DNA of 64,000 nt from Motiliproteus sp965230185 (lineage in GTDB: Bacteria > Pseudomonadota > Gammaproteobacteria > Pseudomonadales > Balneatricaceae): positions 3,906,001 to 3,970,000 of the forward strand of contig OZ245995.1 of assembly GCA_965230185.1 (NCBI GenBank), written 5' to 3'. The number at the start of each line of letters is the position of its first letter. The stretch's first letter is position 1. Shown piece by piece: positions 53,530 through 61,584 of this stretch. The translations under genes and the position numbers were made by a program. The notes below the pieces were generated by a model that did no database searches, was not told the DNA's origin, and saw nothing but the letters and a program-made list of their open reading frames with translations.

Positions 53530-54139
53530 CCTCCATGTCCGTCAGGATGACTGGACCCTGGACTACAACCTGCAGGTGACCGAGGGCGAGATTCTCGCCA
53601 TTCAGGGCCGCAGCGGGGTCGGCAAATCGACCCTGCTGTATGCCATCGCCGGCTTTGTACCGGTCGGCCGTGGCATCATCAGCTGGCGGGACCAGCCGCT
53701 GAACCCGTTGCCACCGGAACAGCGCCCGGTCAGCCTGCTGTTCCAGGATCACAACCTGTTTGAGCACCTCAGTGTCGAACAGAATCTGCAGCTGGGATTT
53801 TCCGGAGAGGTACCGCGTTCAGCGATCCGTGACGCCGCCGAACAGCTGGAGGTGGCGCATCTGCTCGCCAGCGCTCCCGGTAACTGCTCCGGCGGCCAGC
53901 GTCAGCGCATCGCTCTGATTCGCACCCTGCTGCGACCCGAGCCCATCGTCCTGCTGGACGAAGCCTTTGCCGAGCTGGACAGCCATACCCGCGAGCTGGC
54001 GACCGGCTGGACCCGTCAGGTAGCCCGGGAAGGCGGTAAGACGTTGCTGCTGGTCACCCACCAGGATGAGGATGTCCATCGGGTCGCCGATCGGGCCCTG
54101 ATTCTGCAACCGGAAAACAACGCCACCGGCCGCCAGTGA
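53513..54139 (+). CDS. thiQ: Thiamine ABC transporter, ATP-binding protein
   Basis: A 208-residue ABC ATPase. Walker A is GRSGVGKST (near 32-40), the signature NCSGGQRQR, Walker B IVLLDEAFAELD and the switch His in LLVTHQDED. Compared with the usual DEP at Walker B, an Ala replaces the Pro. The ATG at 53513 overlaps thiP and starts the typical MLKIDNLHV; a longer upstream frame within thiP is not used. It is the last gene of the unit and ends 25 bases before the convergent GGDEF-EAL gene. Confidence 0.93.
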   Translation: MLKIDNLHVRQDDWTLDYNLQVTEGEILAIQGRSGVGKSTLLYAIAGFVPVGRGIISWRDQPLNPLPPEQRPVSLLFQDHNLFEHLSVEQNLQLGFSGEVPRSAIRDAAEQLEVAHLLASAPGNCSGGQRQRIALIRTLLRPEPIVLLDEAFAELDSHTRELATGWTRQVAREGGKTLLLVTHQDEDVHRVADRALILQPENNATGRQ

Positions 54140-54164
54140 CAGCGACCCTTTGGTGCCGGGCGGC

Positions 54165-56915
54165 TCAGCTCTGACTGCCACGACGTAGCTTAAGCCGCGG
54201 TAGCCGGGTCACCCCGGGAGTCTGTTCCGAGCGCAGATAGCGTTCGAAGTCCGCCGCCGGCATCGGTTTACTGAAATAGAATCCCTGGAAATAGCCGCAT
54301 TCGCGCTCAAGCAGAAACTGCTTCTGCTCGGGGTTCTCCACTCCTTCGGCAATAACATCCAGTCCCAGGTGCTGCGCCATGGCGATAATGGTCGAGACGA
54401 TCACCGCATCATTAGGATCAGTGGCGATATCCCGGACAAAGCTCTGATCGATCTTCAGCTGATCCAGCGGCAGCGTTTTCAGGTAAGCCAGCGATGAGTA
54501 GCCGGTACCGAAGTCGTCGATGGAAATTCTGACGCCGATGGATTTCAGCAGCTTCATCTTATCGACGGTATCATCGATGTCGTCGATAACGATGCTCTCC
54601 GTCAGTTCCAGCACCAGCTGGGAGGGACTGATCCGGTGCCGCTCGATCGACTGCCGGACGCTGCTTACGAACTGGATATGCCGGAACTGGCGTGGACTGA
54701 CGTTGACGGCTATCTCATCGAGATCCAGCCCCCGATCATGCCATTCCCGCACCTGGCGGCAGGCTTCGTCCACCACCCAGTTACCTGCATCAACGATAAG
54801 ACCACTCTCTTCGGCCACGGCAATAAAGTCTGCCGGTGACTGCAGGCCGCGCTGTGGATGATTCCAGCGCAGCAGCGCCTCGGCACCGAAACAGCGCCCG
54901 CTACTGTCCACCTGCGGCTGGTAGACCAGAAACAGCTGCCGTCCCGGCATTGCCTGACGCAGCTCTTCACCCAGCTGCAGACGCTTATCGGCATCCTCCT
55001 GCATCTCCTGCCGGAAAAAACAGAAACCGTTGCGGCCCTTCGATTTGGTACGGTACATGGCCGTATCTGCCTGGCGCAGCAGTTCATCAGCGGAGTCGTT
55101 ACCCCGGGGAAAGACACTGATGCCGATGCTGACCGAGATATGATGGGGCTGCCCCTTCAGTTCAAACGGCTGCTGCATCATCCGGACGATCTTCTCCGCC
55201 ACCGTCAGGGTATCGCTGACCAGCTCGTCGGACAGCAGCGAATTCTTGACGATCAGCACCACGAACTCGTCGCCCCCCAGCCGGGCGATGGTGTCCTCCC
55301 GACGCAGACACTGGCTGAGACGGGAGGCGGCCAGCACCAGCAGCTGATCTCCGGTTTCATGGCCCAGTGAGTCATTAATCAGCTTGAAGTTGTCCAGATC
55401 GATAAACATCAGGGCGCCGTGACACTTCTGCCGTCTGCAGACCTCCAGCTTATTCTCCAGCCGATTAAGCAGCAGCCGCCGGTTAGGCAGACCGGTCAGT
55501 GAATCGAAATGCGCCAGTTTGCGAATCTCGTTCTGAGTATCCAGCAACTGGCGGCTACGCTGGTTGAACCAGTGGGTCAGCGCTCCCAGTTCGCCGGAAC
55601 CGGTAGCTCTGATCATATGGGCCGGTGACTGGTCGTTGCAGACCTGCTCCTGCAGCTGCCGGGACAAACGGATGATGGGGCCTGTGAGAACCTGTCGAAC
55701 CAGCAGCCAGATAATCAGCATGGCCACCAGCACCGCCCCCAGAGTCGCCAGCATCAGCAGATCATAAGTTCCGGTGATGGTTTCGATGGCACGGCTGTAG
55801 GGCATCACGGTGACTATTTTCCAGCCGGTCCCGGGCATCGTCGTCACTGAGGCATAGACCGCTTCCTTAAGGAAATAGTCGTGATCCAGAACAAAGTTGC
55901 TGCGCGCGTAATGATGACCGGAATCCTCCCGGCCAGCGTCGGCCAGTGCCACCGCAATCAGCTTCGCTTCCTCCTCACCGACCTGATAACTCTCCCGGGC
56001 AATTCGCTGGGCCAGCTCCCGATGTCGTGGAACCCGGGTGTCGGCACGGATCTGAACCTCTTTCATGCTGTGACTGAGAATATCGGCGTAAGGCTGGAAC
56101 TCGGGAATCCGCGCTGTCAGCTCCTCGTAGCTGATATGGGGTCTCAGGGTCGGATCCTCGGGATTACGAGGCTGCAGAGCCAGCCTGTGATCGGGGAACG
56201 AGAGAAAGGTGCCGTTACGGTCCACGGCAAAGGCATAGCCGCCAAACGAGCGTGTCGCCCCGGCCAGCAGTTGCTGCAGCCCCTCCAGCTTAAGATCGAT
56301 GGTAGCGGCACCGATAAAACGCTCATCACGGAACATCGGCACCGTCACGGTGACCATCGGCTGAAAAGAGTAGGGGTCGGTGTAGGATTTCGACCAGTAG
56401 GCGCTCCCATCCGGCAGGTAACGGGCCGGTACATACCACTCTTCATGATGATATCCCCGGCCCTCGGGCAGATTGTAGTCATCATAAAAAACCAGCTGGC
56501 CCTGGCCATCCCGCCCCCAGAAGAAGCTGCTGCGCTCCAGCTGCGGATCAAACTGAAAGGGTTCCGGCCAGATTCCACCGCCGGCAATCAGTGCCTCCGT
56601 GCCACCATAATCCATCATCGGGGCAATCAGTTGCCTGTTCAGCGCTTTATCAGCAGGCAGCTGCTCAGCCAGATTGGCCATAGCATCAGCCAGAGTCGCC
56701 GACAGAACGGTACGTTTTTCCAGCTCCGCGATCACCTGATGGTCCGCCTCGCCGATTTCCAGAAACGCCTGCTCCTCCACCAGCCGCTGGCCGATGGTTT
56801 TCAGCACCAGAGTCACCGCCACAATCATCAGCAGAAAAAGTACCAGCAGCACCGAAGAGATCCGGAACTGCAGACTGTCGTACCAGCGAATCACAAAGGT
56901 CGGGGATCTTTCCAT
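54165..56915 (-). CDS. Cache-GGDEF-EAL membrane signalling protein
   Basis: A 916-residue c-di-GMP enzyme. One helix (~20-40), a periplasmic double Cache domain (~50-385, with WYVPARYLPDG, YTDPYSFQPMVTVTVP and YAFAVDRNGTFLSFPDH), a second helix (~386-408), a HAMP-like linker, a GGDEF domain (547-551) with an RxxD site exactly five residues before it (538-541), and an EAL domain (EAL at 679-681). Catalytic motifs are intact in both. The small-molecule ligand is unknown. It is convergent with thiQ. Confidence 0.92.
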   Translation of the reverse strand: MERSPTFVIRWYDSLQFRISSVLLVLFLLMIVAVTLVLKTIGQRLVEEQAFLEIGEADHQVIAELEKRTVLSATLADAMANLAEQLPADKALNRQLIAPMMDYGGTEALIAGGGIWPEPFQFDPQLERSSFFWGRDGQGQLVFYDDYNLPEGRGYHHEEWYVPARYLPDGSAYWSKSYTDPYSFQPMVTVTVPMFRDERFIGAATIDLKLEGLQQLLAGATRSFGGYAFAVDRNGTFLSFPDHRLALQPRNPEDPTLRPHISYEELTARIPEFQPYADILSHSMKEVQIRADTRVPRHRELAQRIARESYQVGEEEAKLIAVALADAGREDSGHHYARSNFVLDHDYFLKEAVYASVTTMPGTGWKIVTVMPYSRAIETITGTYDLLMLATLGAVLVAMLIIWLLVRQVLTGPIIRLSRQLQEQVCNDQSPAHMIRATGSGELGALTHWFNQRSRQLLDTQNEIRKLAHFDSLTGLPNRRLLLNRLENKLEVCRRQKCHGALMFIDLDNFKLINDSLGHETGDQLLVLAASRLSQCLRREDTIARLGGDEFVVLIVKNSLLSDELVSDTLTVAEKIVRMMQQPFELKGQPHHISVSIGISVFPRGNDSADELLRQADTAMYRTKSKGRNGFCFFRQEMQEDADKRLQLGEELRQAMPGRQLFLVYQPQVDSSGRCFGAEALLRWNHPQRGLQSPADFIAVAEESGLIVDAGNWVVDEACRQVREWHDRGLDLDEIAVNVSPRQFRHIQFVSSVRQSIERHRISPSQLVLELTESIVIDDIDDTVDKMKLLKSIGVRISIDDFGTGYSSLAYLKTLPLDQLKIDQSFVRDIATDPNDAVIVSTIIAMAQHLGLDVIAEGVENPEQKQFLLERECGYFQGFYFSKPMPAADFERYLRSEQTPGVTRLPRLKLRRGSQS

Positions 56916-57305
56916 AATCTCTCACCGCACCGCACAGGTTACGCTCGGTATTTCCTGAACCGGGTCTGCAATCCGACAGCACGACCGTGTGCCCGGTGAT
57001 CTGTTTCAGGGCATATCAGGCCACTACCCGGATTTCAGAATTTCAGGGATATTCAGGCCAGAAGCCGGGGATGCTTCCGCTGACCACGCGGACTGCGTGG
57101 CCCAGGAACTCAGGCTACAGTTAAAACAAACGGTTGATTTATATCACCGCCCATCTCAATTAAAGATCAGTACCGACAATTCGCTATAGGAAAAAGTCTT
57201 ATTCCACTGTCAGATTTCGCACTGCAGCGATCAGTTCCCGAGGAGCGGGCCACTACTCGCCTATACTTAATAGGGTAAACAACCCTCTGAGATGGAGTAC
57301 AGGTC
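56916..57305. other. Gene-free region with possible FNR/Anr box and promoter
   Basis: About 390 bases without a gene. It contains TTGAT-TTAT-ATCAC at 57134-57147, nine of ten positions of the FNR/Anr consensus, and a possible -10 element TATACT at 57262-57267 before the GTG start at 57306. The box is more than 100 bases from that -10, so direct activation there is doubtful. Confidence 0.35.
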
Positions 57306-57551
57306 GTGCTGAACAGTCTGCTGGACCCGAGCAGCTGGGCCATGAGCGCCGGGCTGATGTCGGTATTCCTGTTCTGGGGCATTCTGATGGTGGTGGTTTT
57401 TCTGGTGCTGAAATCACTGTCGGTCACCAGTTCCGGCGAGGATGAAAATCCGTCCCTGAAGATTCTCCGGGAACGGTTGGCCCGTGGCGAGATCGACCGC
57501 CGGGAGTTTGACCGCAAAGCCGCCGCTATCGATAAGAATCACCCCCTCTGA
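57306..57551 (+). CDS. Small SHOCT-domain membrane protein
   Basis: An 81-residue protein with one membrane helix (~15-38) and a C-terminal SHOCT motif (SLKILRERLARGEIDRREFDRKAA). Starts with GTG after a GGAG site. SHOCT ends are thought to help oligomerisation, and such proteins often act with other membrane proteins. It is followed by a G/C-stem terminator. Confidence 0.85.
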   Translation: MLNSLLDPSSWAMSAGLMSVFLFWGILMVVVFLVLKSLSVTSSGEDENPSLKILRERLARGEIDRREFDRKAAAIDKNHPL

Positions 57552-57588
57552 ACGACTGAACGACACCGCTGCCGACAGTGCGGCTGGA

Positions 57589-57608
57589 GGGGGGCAACCC
57601 CCTTTTCT
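57589..57608 (+). terminator. Intrinsic terminator after the SHOCT gene
   Basis: A 5-bp stem of Gs and Cs (GGGGG at 57590-57594 with CCCCC at 57598-57602) and a 3-base loop, then TTTTCTT. It is 40 bases beyond the stop. Confidence 0.8.
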
Positions 57609-57623
57609 TCCCCCGTGCCCCGG

Positions 57624-57959
57624 TCAGCGGACCAGTACATGACCAAACAGCATCAGCAGTACTGTCTTTCTGGAATCATCACGCTCACGCTCCCCGGACC
57701 TCTGACCGCTGACCTCCGGCAACAGAATCAACGGTCGGTTGAGCACCGGAGAAAACCGCGTCCGGCCTGATGACAACTGTTCAGACAGTGCCGGAAATAC
57801 AAGCTGATCGGTTTCAGACAGGCTGTTTATCCCGAAGCGGCAACCCGTTTCCGGATCTTTTCCTGTGCAGACTGCATGCGCAGATACCGAAATCAGCGCC
57901 AGAAGGCAGAGGCTGGTTACCGGCAGAAACCGGTACAGTCTCAGTGAAGACAGGCCCAT
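57624..57959 (-). CDS. Small secreted hypothetical protein
   Basis: A 111-residue frame with a good signal peptide (RFLPVTSLCLLALISVSAHA) and two cysteines close to the mature start (CTGKDPETGC), which could form a disulfide. The rest is unrecognised and ends in a hydrophobic VLLMLFGHVLV. The signal peptide supports a real gene. It is divergent from the envelope operon at 58274. Confidence 0.5.
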   Translation of the reverse strand: MGLSSLRLYRFLPVTSLCLLALISVSAHAVCTGKDPETGCRFGINSLSETDQLVFPALSEQLSSGRTRFSPVLNRPLILLPEVSGQRSGERERDDSRKTVLLMLFGHVLVR

Positions 57960-57968
57960 ATCGACTCC

Positions 57969-57996
57969 TCAGAAGCCACTTTTACGTCGCTTCTGA
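57969..57996. promoter_or_regulatory. Dyad upstream of the envelope operon
   Basis: An 8-bp inverted repeat, TCAGAAGC (57969-57976) and GCTTCTGA (57989-57996), 12 bases apart, in the 314-base region between the divergent secreted-protein gene and the envelope operon. It may be an operator. Nothing else was seen in 57960-58273. Confidence 0.4.
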
Positions 57997-58273
57997 ATTC
58001 AGTCTAATACCGGCAGCTGAACCTTTCCTGAATCATGCCCGCGCCCCGTTCCCTCCGCCGTTCATCATCTGACGGCGACCCCGGCGACGGAACCGCAACT
58101 CTCCCCCAGCCCCCATAACGGTAGCGGTTTTCCCGGCCATTATTCCCCTCCCTCCCCCACTAATTTCAGCAACTCCTGTTATTCAGGATCGATTCAGCTT
58201 TTCCGGCGCAGGATAAAAAGGACTTTTCGACAACCGGCAATTTTCAGTCTGAAAACGCCAGGGAGATATTCAG

Positions 58274-59125
58274 ATGAATCAACAATCCTCAGCCGTAAAA
58301 TGCGGCACCGGCGTCCGGCACGGATGGCTGGTGCTGACCGCAGGCCTGTTGCTGTATGGTTTTCTGTCAGGGGCCACTGCCGCCAGCGCGCCACAACTGA
58401 AACTCTTTCCGACCACGGTACTGGAAGATATTCGCCATACCGGCGATGTCGCCCGGGAGATGGAGAGCGGTCTGCAGAGCCTGATCGGTAAACTGGACCA
58501 GCAACGCCAGCTGTTTGAGCAGAGCAAATGCGACGGCGCCGATGAAGATCCCGGCTGCGCTCAGTTGCAGAAGCAACTGGCGGATACCTATCTGGAGATG
58601 CTGGAGGTGATGGAAAGCAACCTGCCGCAGATGGAAAAAGCGGTGGAAGGCACCCGCACCAGTCTGGAGAAACGGTTGCGCCGTGAACTGGGTCAGAAGA
58701 TGACCCCCTGGGATCTGCAGGAAGCGCTGCTGGGCAATGATCCGGGCAGCAGCGAGAAAAGCGGCCCGAGCATGCGCGGACGTTCCGGCATGCGCCTCAG
58801 TGACCGCTTCAGCCAGTACTACAGACTGGTCTCCAACCCGGGTACCGGCGCCGGTCAGAACGCCTCTCTGGCGGTGATCGCCGCCGATATCTATCTCGAT
58901 ATGGAGGAGACCTCCCACCTGATTGCCCGCACCCGCGAAGAGATCGCCCGCGCCACTCTGATGGGCAAACTGAATCAGTCCTTCGGTGTGATCACTCCGG
59001 AGATGCAGGACGTGGTTGCCGGGGTCAAATCGATCCTGTTCGGCGACGGTGAAGACATTCTGCCGGTCGCCGGCCCTCCGGCCGCTGCCACCGCCCAGGG
59101 TTATTCCAGCCCGCTGGAAATGTAA
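58274..59125 (+). CDS. Envelope operon gene 1: secreted coiled-coil protein
   Basis: A 283-residue exported protein with a signal peptide (hydrophobic 18-36, ending near ATAA). Residues ~50-140 are rich in heptad-like hydrophobics (MESGLQSLIGKLDQQRQLFEQ; LEMLEVMESNLPQMEKAVEGT) and probably a coiled coil with two Cys (CDGADEDPGC) inside. The C-terminal half is also helical (DIYLDMEETSHLIARTREEI). It is first in a six-gene same-strand operon. I do not recognise the family. A role as a periplasmic scaffold or cap is inferred from context. Confidence 0.75.
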   Translation: MNQQSSAVKCGTGVRHGWLVLTAGLLLYGFLSGATAASAPQLKLFPTTVLEDIRHTGDVAREMESGLQSLIGKLDQQRQLFEQSKCDGADEDPGCAQLQKQLADTYLEMLEVMESNLPQMEKAVEGTRTSLEKRLRRELGQKMTPWDLQEALLGNDPGSSEKSGPSMRGRSGMRLSDRFSQYYRLVSNPGTGAGQNASLAVIAADIYLDMEETSHLIARTREEIARATLMGKLNQSFGVITPEMQDVVAGVKSILFGDGEDILPVAGPPAAATAQGYSSPLEM

Positions 59126-59197
59126 TTCCCTGCCCCTGTACTGCTATCCGTTTCTGAACATAGCCGCCCGCCCCCGCGGGCGCTGAGGAGAACTGTC

Positions 59198-59755
59198 ATG
59201 TCCGGATTAAACCCGAAACAAACAGCCCGGGCCCTGATTGCCCTGCTGGCCGTACTGGCGCTGTCCGCCTGTAAGGCACTACCGAGTCGCTCGGCTACCT
59301 GCACCGTACCCGCCGGCCCCGATCTTGAAAGCGCGGTGGCCACCGCCAGAACCGATCTGAGCGGTGTCTGCAGTTACCGTTTCGATGACTACTTCGAGCA
59401 GCTGCTGGAGATTGCCGAAGGTGATCCCGGTCCGGAGAATCGCCAGCTTTTCAGCGACTTTCTGGTCTGGAGCCATCAGCAGGGGTTGCTGAGCAAAAGC
59501 CAGGCCCGGGACCGCTATAACCGTTACTTCAACCTCAAGTTTGTGTCCATGAAGGGGGATTACAACAACTGCTCCTCAACCTGCCCGGCCAGACGCCAGG
59601 TGATCGGGAATATGGAACAGGAGCTGGTGGATAAGGAGCAGGGATTGCTGAAGATCAGCCGTGACCGGCTGGCCTGGCAGCGCGCCGACCGCCTGTTCCG
59701 GGAAACCGAGCTGGTGCTTGAAGCAACCTGCAACGCCTGTGCCTCGGAGCGCTGA
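59198..59755 (+). CDS. Envelope operon gene 2: Cys-rich lipoprotein
   Basis: A 185-residue lipoprotein: signal with lipobox LSAC (Cys25). The mature part has several cysteines (TCTVPAG, GVCSY, NCSSTCPARR, TCNAC), so disulfides are likely in the periplasm. Mostly helical. No family recognised. It sits 72 bases after gene 1 and 30 before the ExbB/MotA-like gene. Confidence 0.75.
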   Translation: MSGLNPKQTARALIALLAVLALSACKALPSRSATCTVPAGPDLESAVATARTDLSGVCSYRFDDYFEQLLEIAEGDPGPENRQLFSDFLVWSHQQGLLSKSQARDRYNRYFNLKFVSMKGDYNNCSSTCPARRQVIGNMEQELVDKEQGLLKISRDRLAWQRADRLFRETELVLEATCNACASER

Positions 59756-59785
59756 TCAATCGGACGGAAGAAGGAGGCACAGACC

Positions 59786-60541
59786 ATGCTAAGCGGGGAC
59801 TCTGTGGAAGGGTTGGTCACCGGCCCGACCGCTGACAGATCGACGGGCCAGTGGGAAAGAGGACCGGTAAAGGGCTTTGTCAGAGGTTTTCTGTGGGGAG
59901 GACTCTGCACCCTGATTGTGGGTATCTGCCTGCTCTACAGCCTTAGCATGCTGGGGATACTGGGTTTTACTCTGATCGGGATTCCCGAGTTTCAGCAGGC
60001 GCTGGCCTGGGCCTGGCGCAATCTCGGACTGTCACTGGTGCCTTTCATACTGACCCTGGTGATGTTCGGCCTGACCCTGCGCCGACTGCAACGACGTATT
60101 CAGGCGCGGCGGCCGCTGTCGGATGTCGCCCAGCTCGACCATCTCTGCGATATCTGGACGGGACTGTTTTTCGGGATCGGAGTGATCTGGACCGCGATCG
60201 GGATGCGAAGCGCACTGGTCCATGCGCTGGGGGAACCGGAGACCACGGCCATGGAAGGCGCCTTTTCTCTGCTACGAAAGCTGGTCGACGGAGGCATCCT
60301 GATCGCCCTTTCCACCACTATTTTCGGCGGTATCGGTGGTTACCTGATGCGCGTTGTTAAAGCCTGCCTGCTGGGAGGCGAACTGCGTCGCTATTACGGA
60401 GAGCAGGCTGAAGCCCATGACGCCGCGGTGATCGAGCGGCTGTCGCTGATCGAGTCTCATCTGCAACGAATCGGTAACAGCCGCAGACCAGGGCTGCCGG
60501 GAGGTGAACATCATGAAAGCGAATCGATGGGCGATTATTAA
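59786..60541 (+). CDS. Envelope operon gene 3: ExbB/TolQ/MotA-like membrane protein
   Basis: A 251-residue protein with four hydrophobic segments (~35-60, 78-100, 124-145 and 168-190). The last two carry the proton-channel family pattern: IGVIWTAIGM (131-140) is like the GxxGTVxGM turn of ExbB/TolQ, and LVDGGILIALSTTIFGGIGGYL (167-187) is like the GIxxALxTTxxGL helix with the conserved Thr. It is followed directly by a single-helix partner with a membrane Asp, which is the usual stator pair. An AAGGAGG site precedes the ATG. It would supply ion-driven energy to the periplasmic parts. Assignment is by motif. Confidence 0.65.
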   Translation: MLSGDSVEGLVTGPTADRSTGQWERGPVKGFVRGFLWGGLCTLIVGICLLYSLSMLGILGFTLIGIPEFQQALAWAWRNLGLSLVPFILTLVMFGLTLRRLQRRIQARRPLSDVAQLDHLCDIWTGLFFGIGVIWTAIGMRSALVHALGEPETTAMEGAFSLLRKLVDGGILIALSTTIFGGIGGYLMRVVKACLLGGELRRYYGEQAEAHDAAVIERLSLIESHLQRIGNSRRPGLPGGEHHESESMGDY

Positions 60542-61583
60542 CGCCGGAGGCATTCGTGAATCGGGCACTGATGAGTTGCAGTCCGATGTGATGAGTTTTA
60601 TGGCCATCCTCGGATTCTGCCTGATGGCAATCTTCGCCATCGTCCAGAGCCTGCCGTTGTCGTCAGCGGACAATCGCCCGCAGCTGGAGACCAGAACCCG
60701 GCTCAGCGATGATATCCAGGCACTGGAGCAACACCTCGTGGTACTGAAGCAGCAGACCGGCCAGCAACAGCAGAAAATCCGGGAGCTGCAGCGCCAGGAG
60801 CAGCAGCTGGCCGGACAGATCGGGCTCTACTCCCGAACACTTGACCAGCGCACCGCGGCACTGAGCGAAGCGGAACGGCATCTGCAGGCGGTCAGCGGAC
60901 GAATCAGTAAACAGCAGCAGCGACTGCAGCGGGTCAATGCCGAACTCTGGGAAGGAAGAGAAGCGCTGGGAACGCTGCGTCGTCGGGTTCGCATCGAAAC
61001 CCGGATTCTGAACGAGCAGGCCGACGAACTGGCCCGGCTGCAGCAACAGACCCGGGAGCTGACCGCGCCGCCAAAAGTGACTGAGCCGATTTCAGCACCC
61101 CACTCGGACCCCATCGCTGCAGCTGAAACCAAAACCGAAACCGCCATCAGTAACAGTCCGAAGCCCTCGCCGGAAGGTTTCAGTCTGCGCTTCGATTCCG
61201 ACAGTGCACTGCTGCAACTGCTGGCCCGACGCACCATTCAGCTCTACGCCATGATCAGCAACCGGGTCTGGGCATTCAGTCCACAACCGGCCGAAGCAAC
61301 AGCAGGCCCGGGCGACAGCGCTCCCGGACAGCAGAACCTTCGCTTCCAGCTGATCGAAGCCACTAAGCCTGGCCTGTTCTACGAGATGACCGCCGGTACC
61401 GTACCCGGATTGCTGACCCGACAGGTGCTCCGGGACCATGCCATCTTCGATCCTGCCAGGGTCACCTGGGCGGTGGTATTACCGGGCAGTATTCGCACCC
61501 AGATCAATAACATGCTGCGCCGTCACGACAGCGGTACTCTGGTGATCGGCGCCCAGGGACAGGTTCAGCACGAGGGCTCTTAA
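60513..61583 (+). CDS. Envelope operon gene 4: ExbD/TolR/MotB-like protein with long coiled coil
   Basis: A 356-residue protein. One helix near the N-terminus (~26-46) starts with Asp25 (ELQSDVMSFMAILGFCLMAIF), matching the membrane Asp of ExbD/TolR/MotB. A long Gln/Arg-rich coiled coil follows (~55-185), a Pro-rich linker, and a C-terminal globular domain (~215-356, FSLRFDSDSALLQLLARRT and RQVLRDHAIFDPARVTWAV). The coiled coil is much longer than in ExbD. The ATG at 60513 is preceded by GGGAGG and overlaps gene 3 by 29 bases. It probably forms the stator pair with gene 3. Confidence 0.65.
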   Translation: MKANRWAIINAGGIRESGTDELQSDVMSFMAILGFCLMAIFAIVQSLPLSSADNRPQLETRTRLSDDIQALEQHLVVLKQQTGQQQQKIRELQRQEQQLAGQIGLYSRTLDQRTAALSEAERHLQAVSGRISKQQQRLQRVNAELWEGREALGTLRRRVRIETRILNEQADELARLQQQTRELTAPPKVTEPISAPHSDPIAAAETKTETAISNSPKPSPEGFSLRFDSDSALLQLLARRTIQLYAMISNRVWAFSPQPAEATAGPGDSAPGQQNLRFQLIEATKPGLFYEMTAGTVPGLLTRQVLRDHAIFDPARVTWAVVLPGSIRTQINNMLRRHDSGTLVIGAQGQVQHEGS

Positions 61584-61584
61584 T

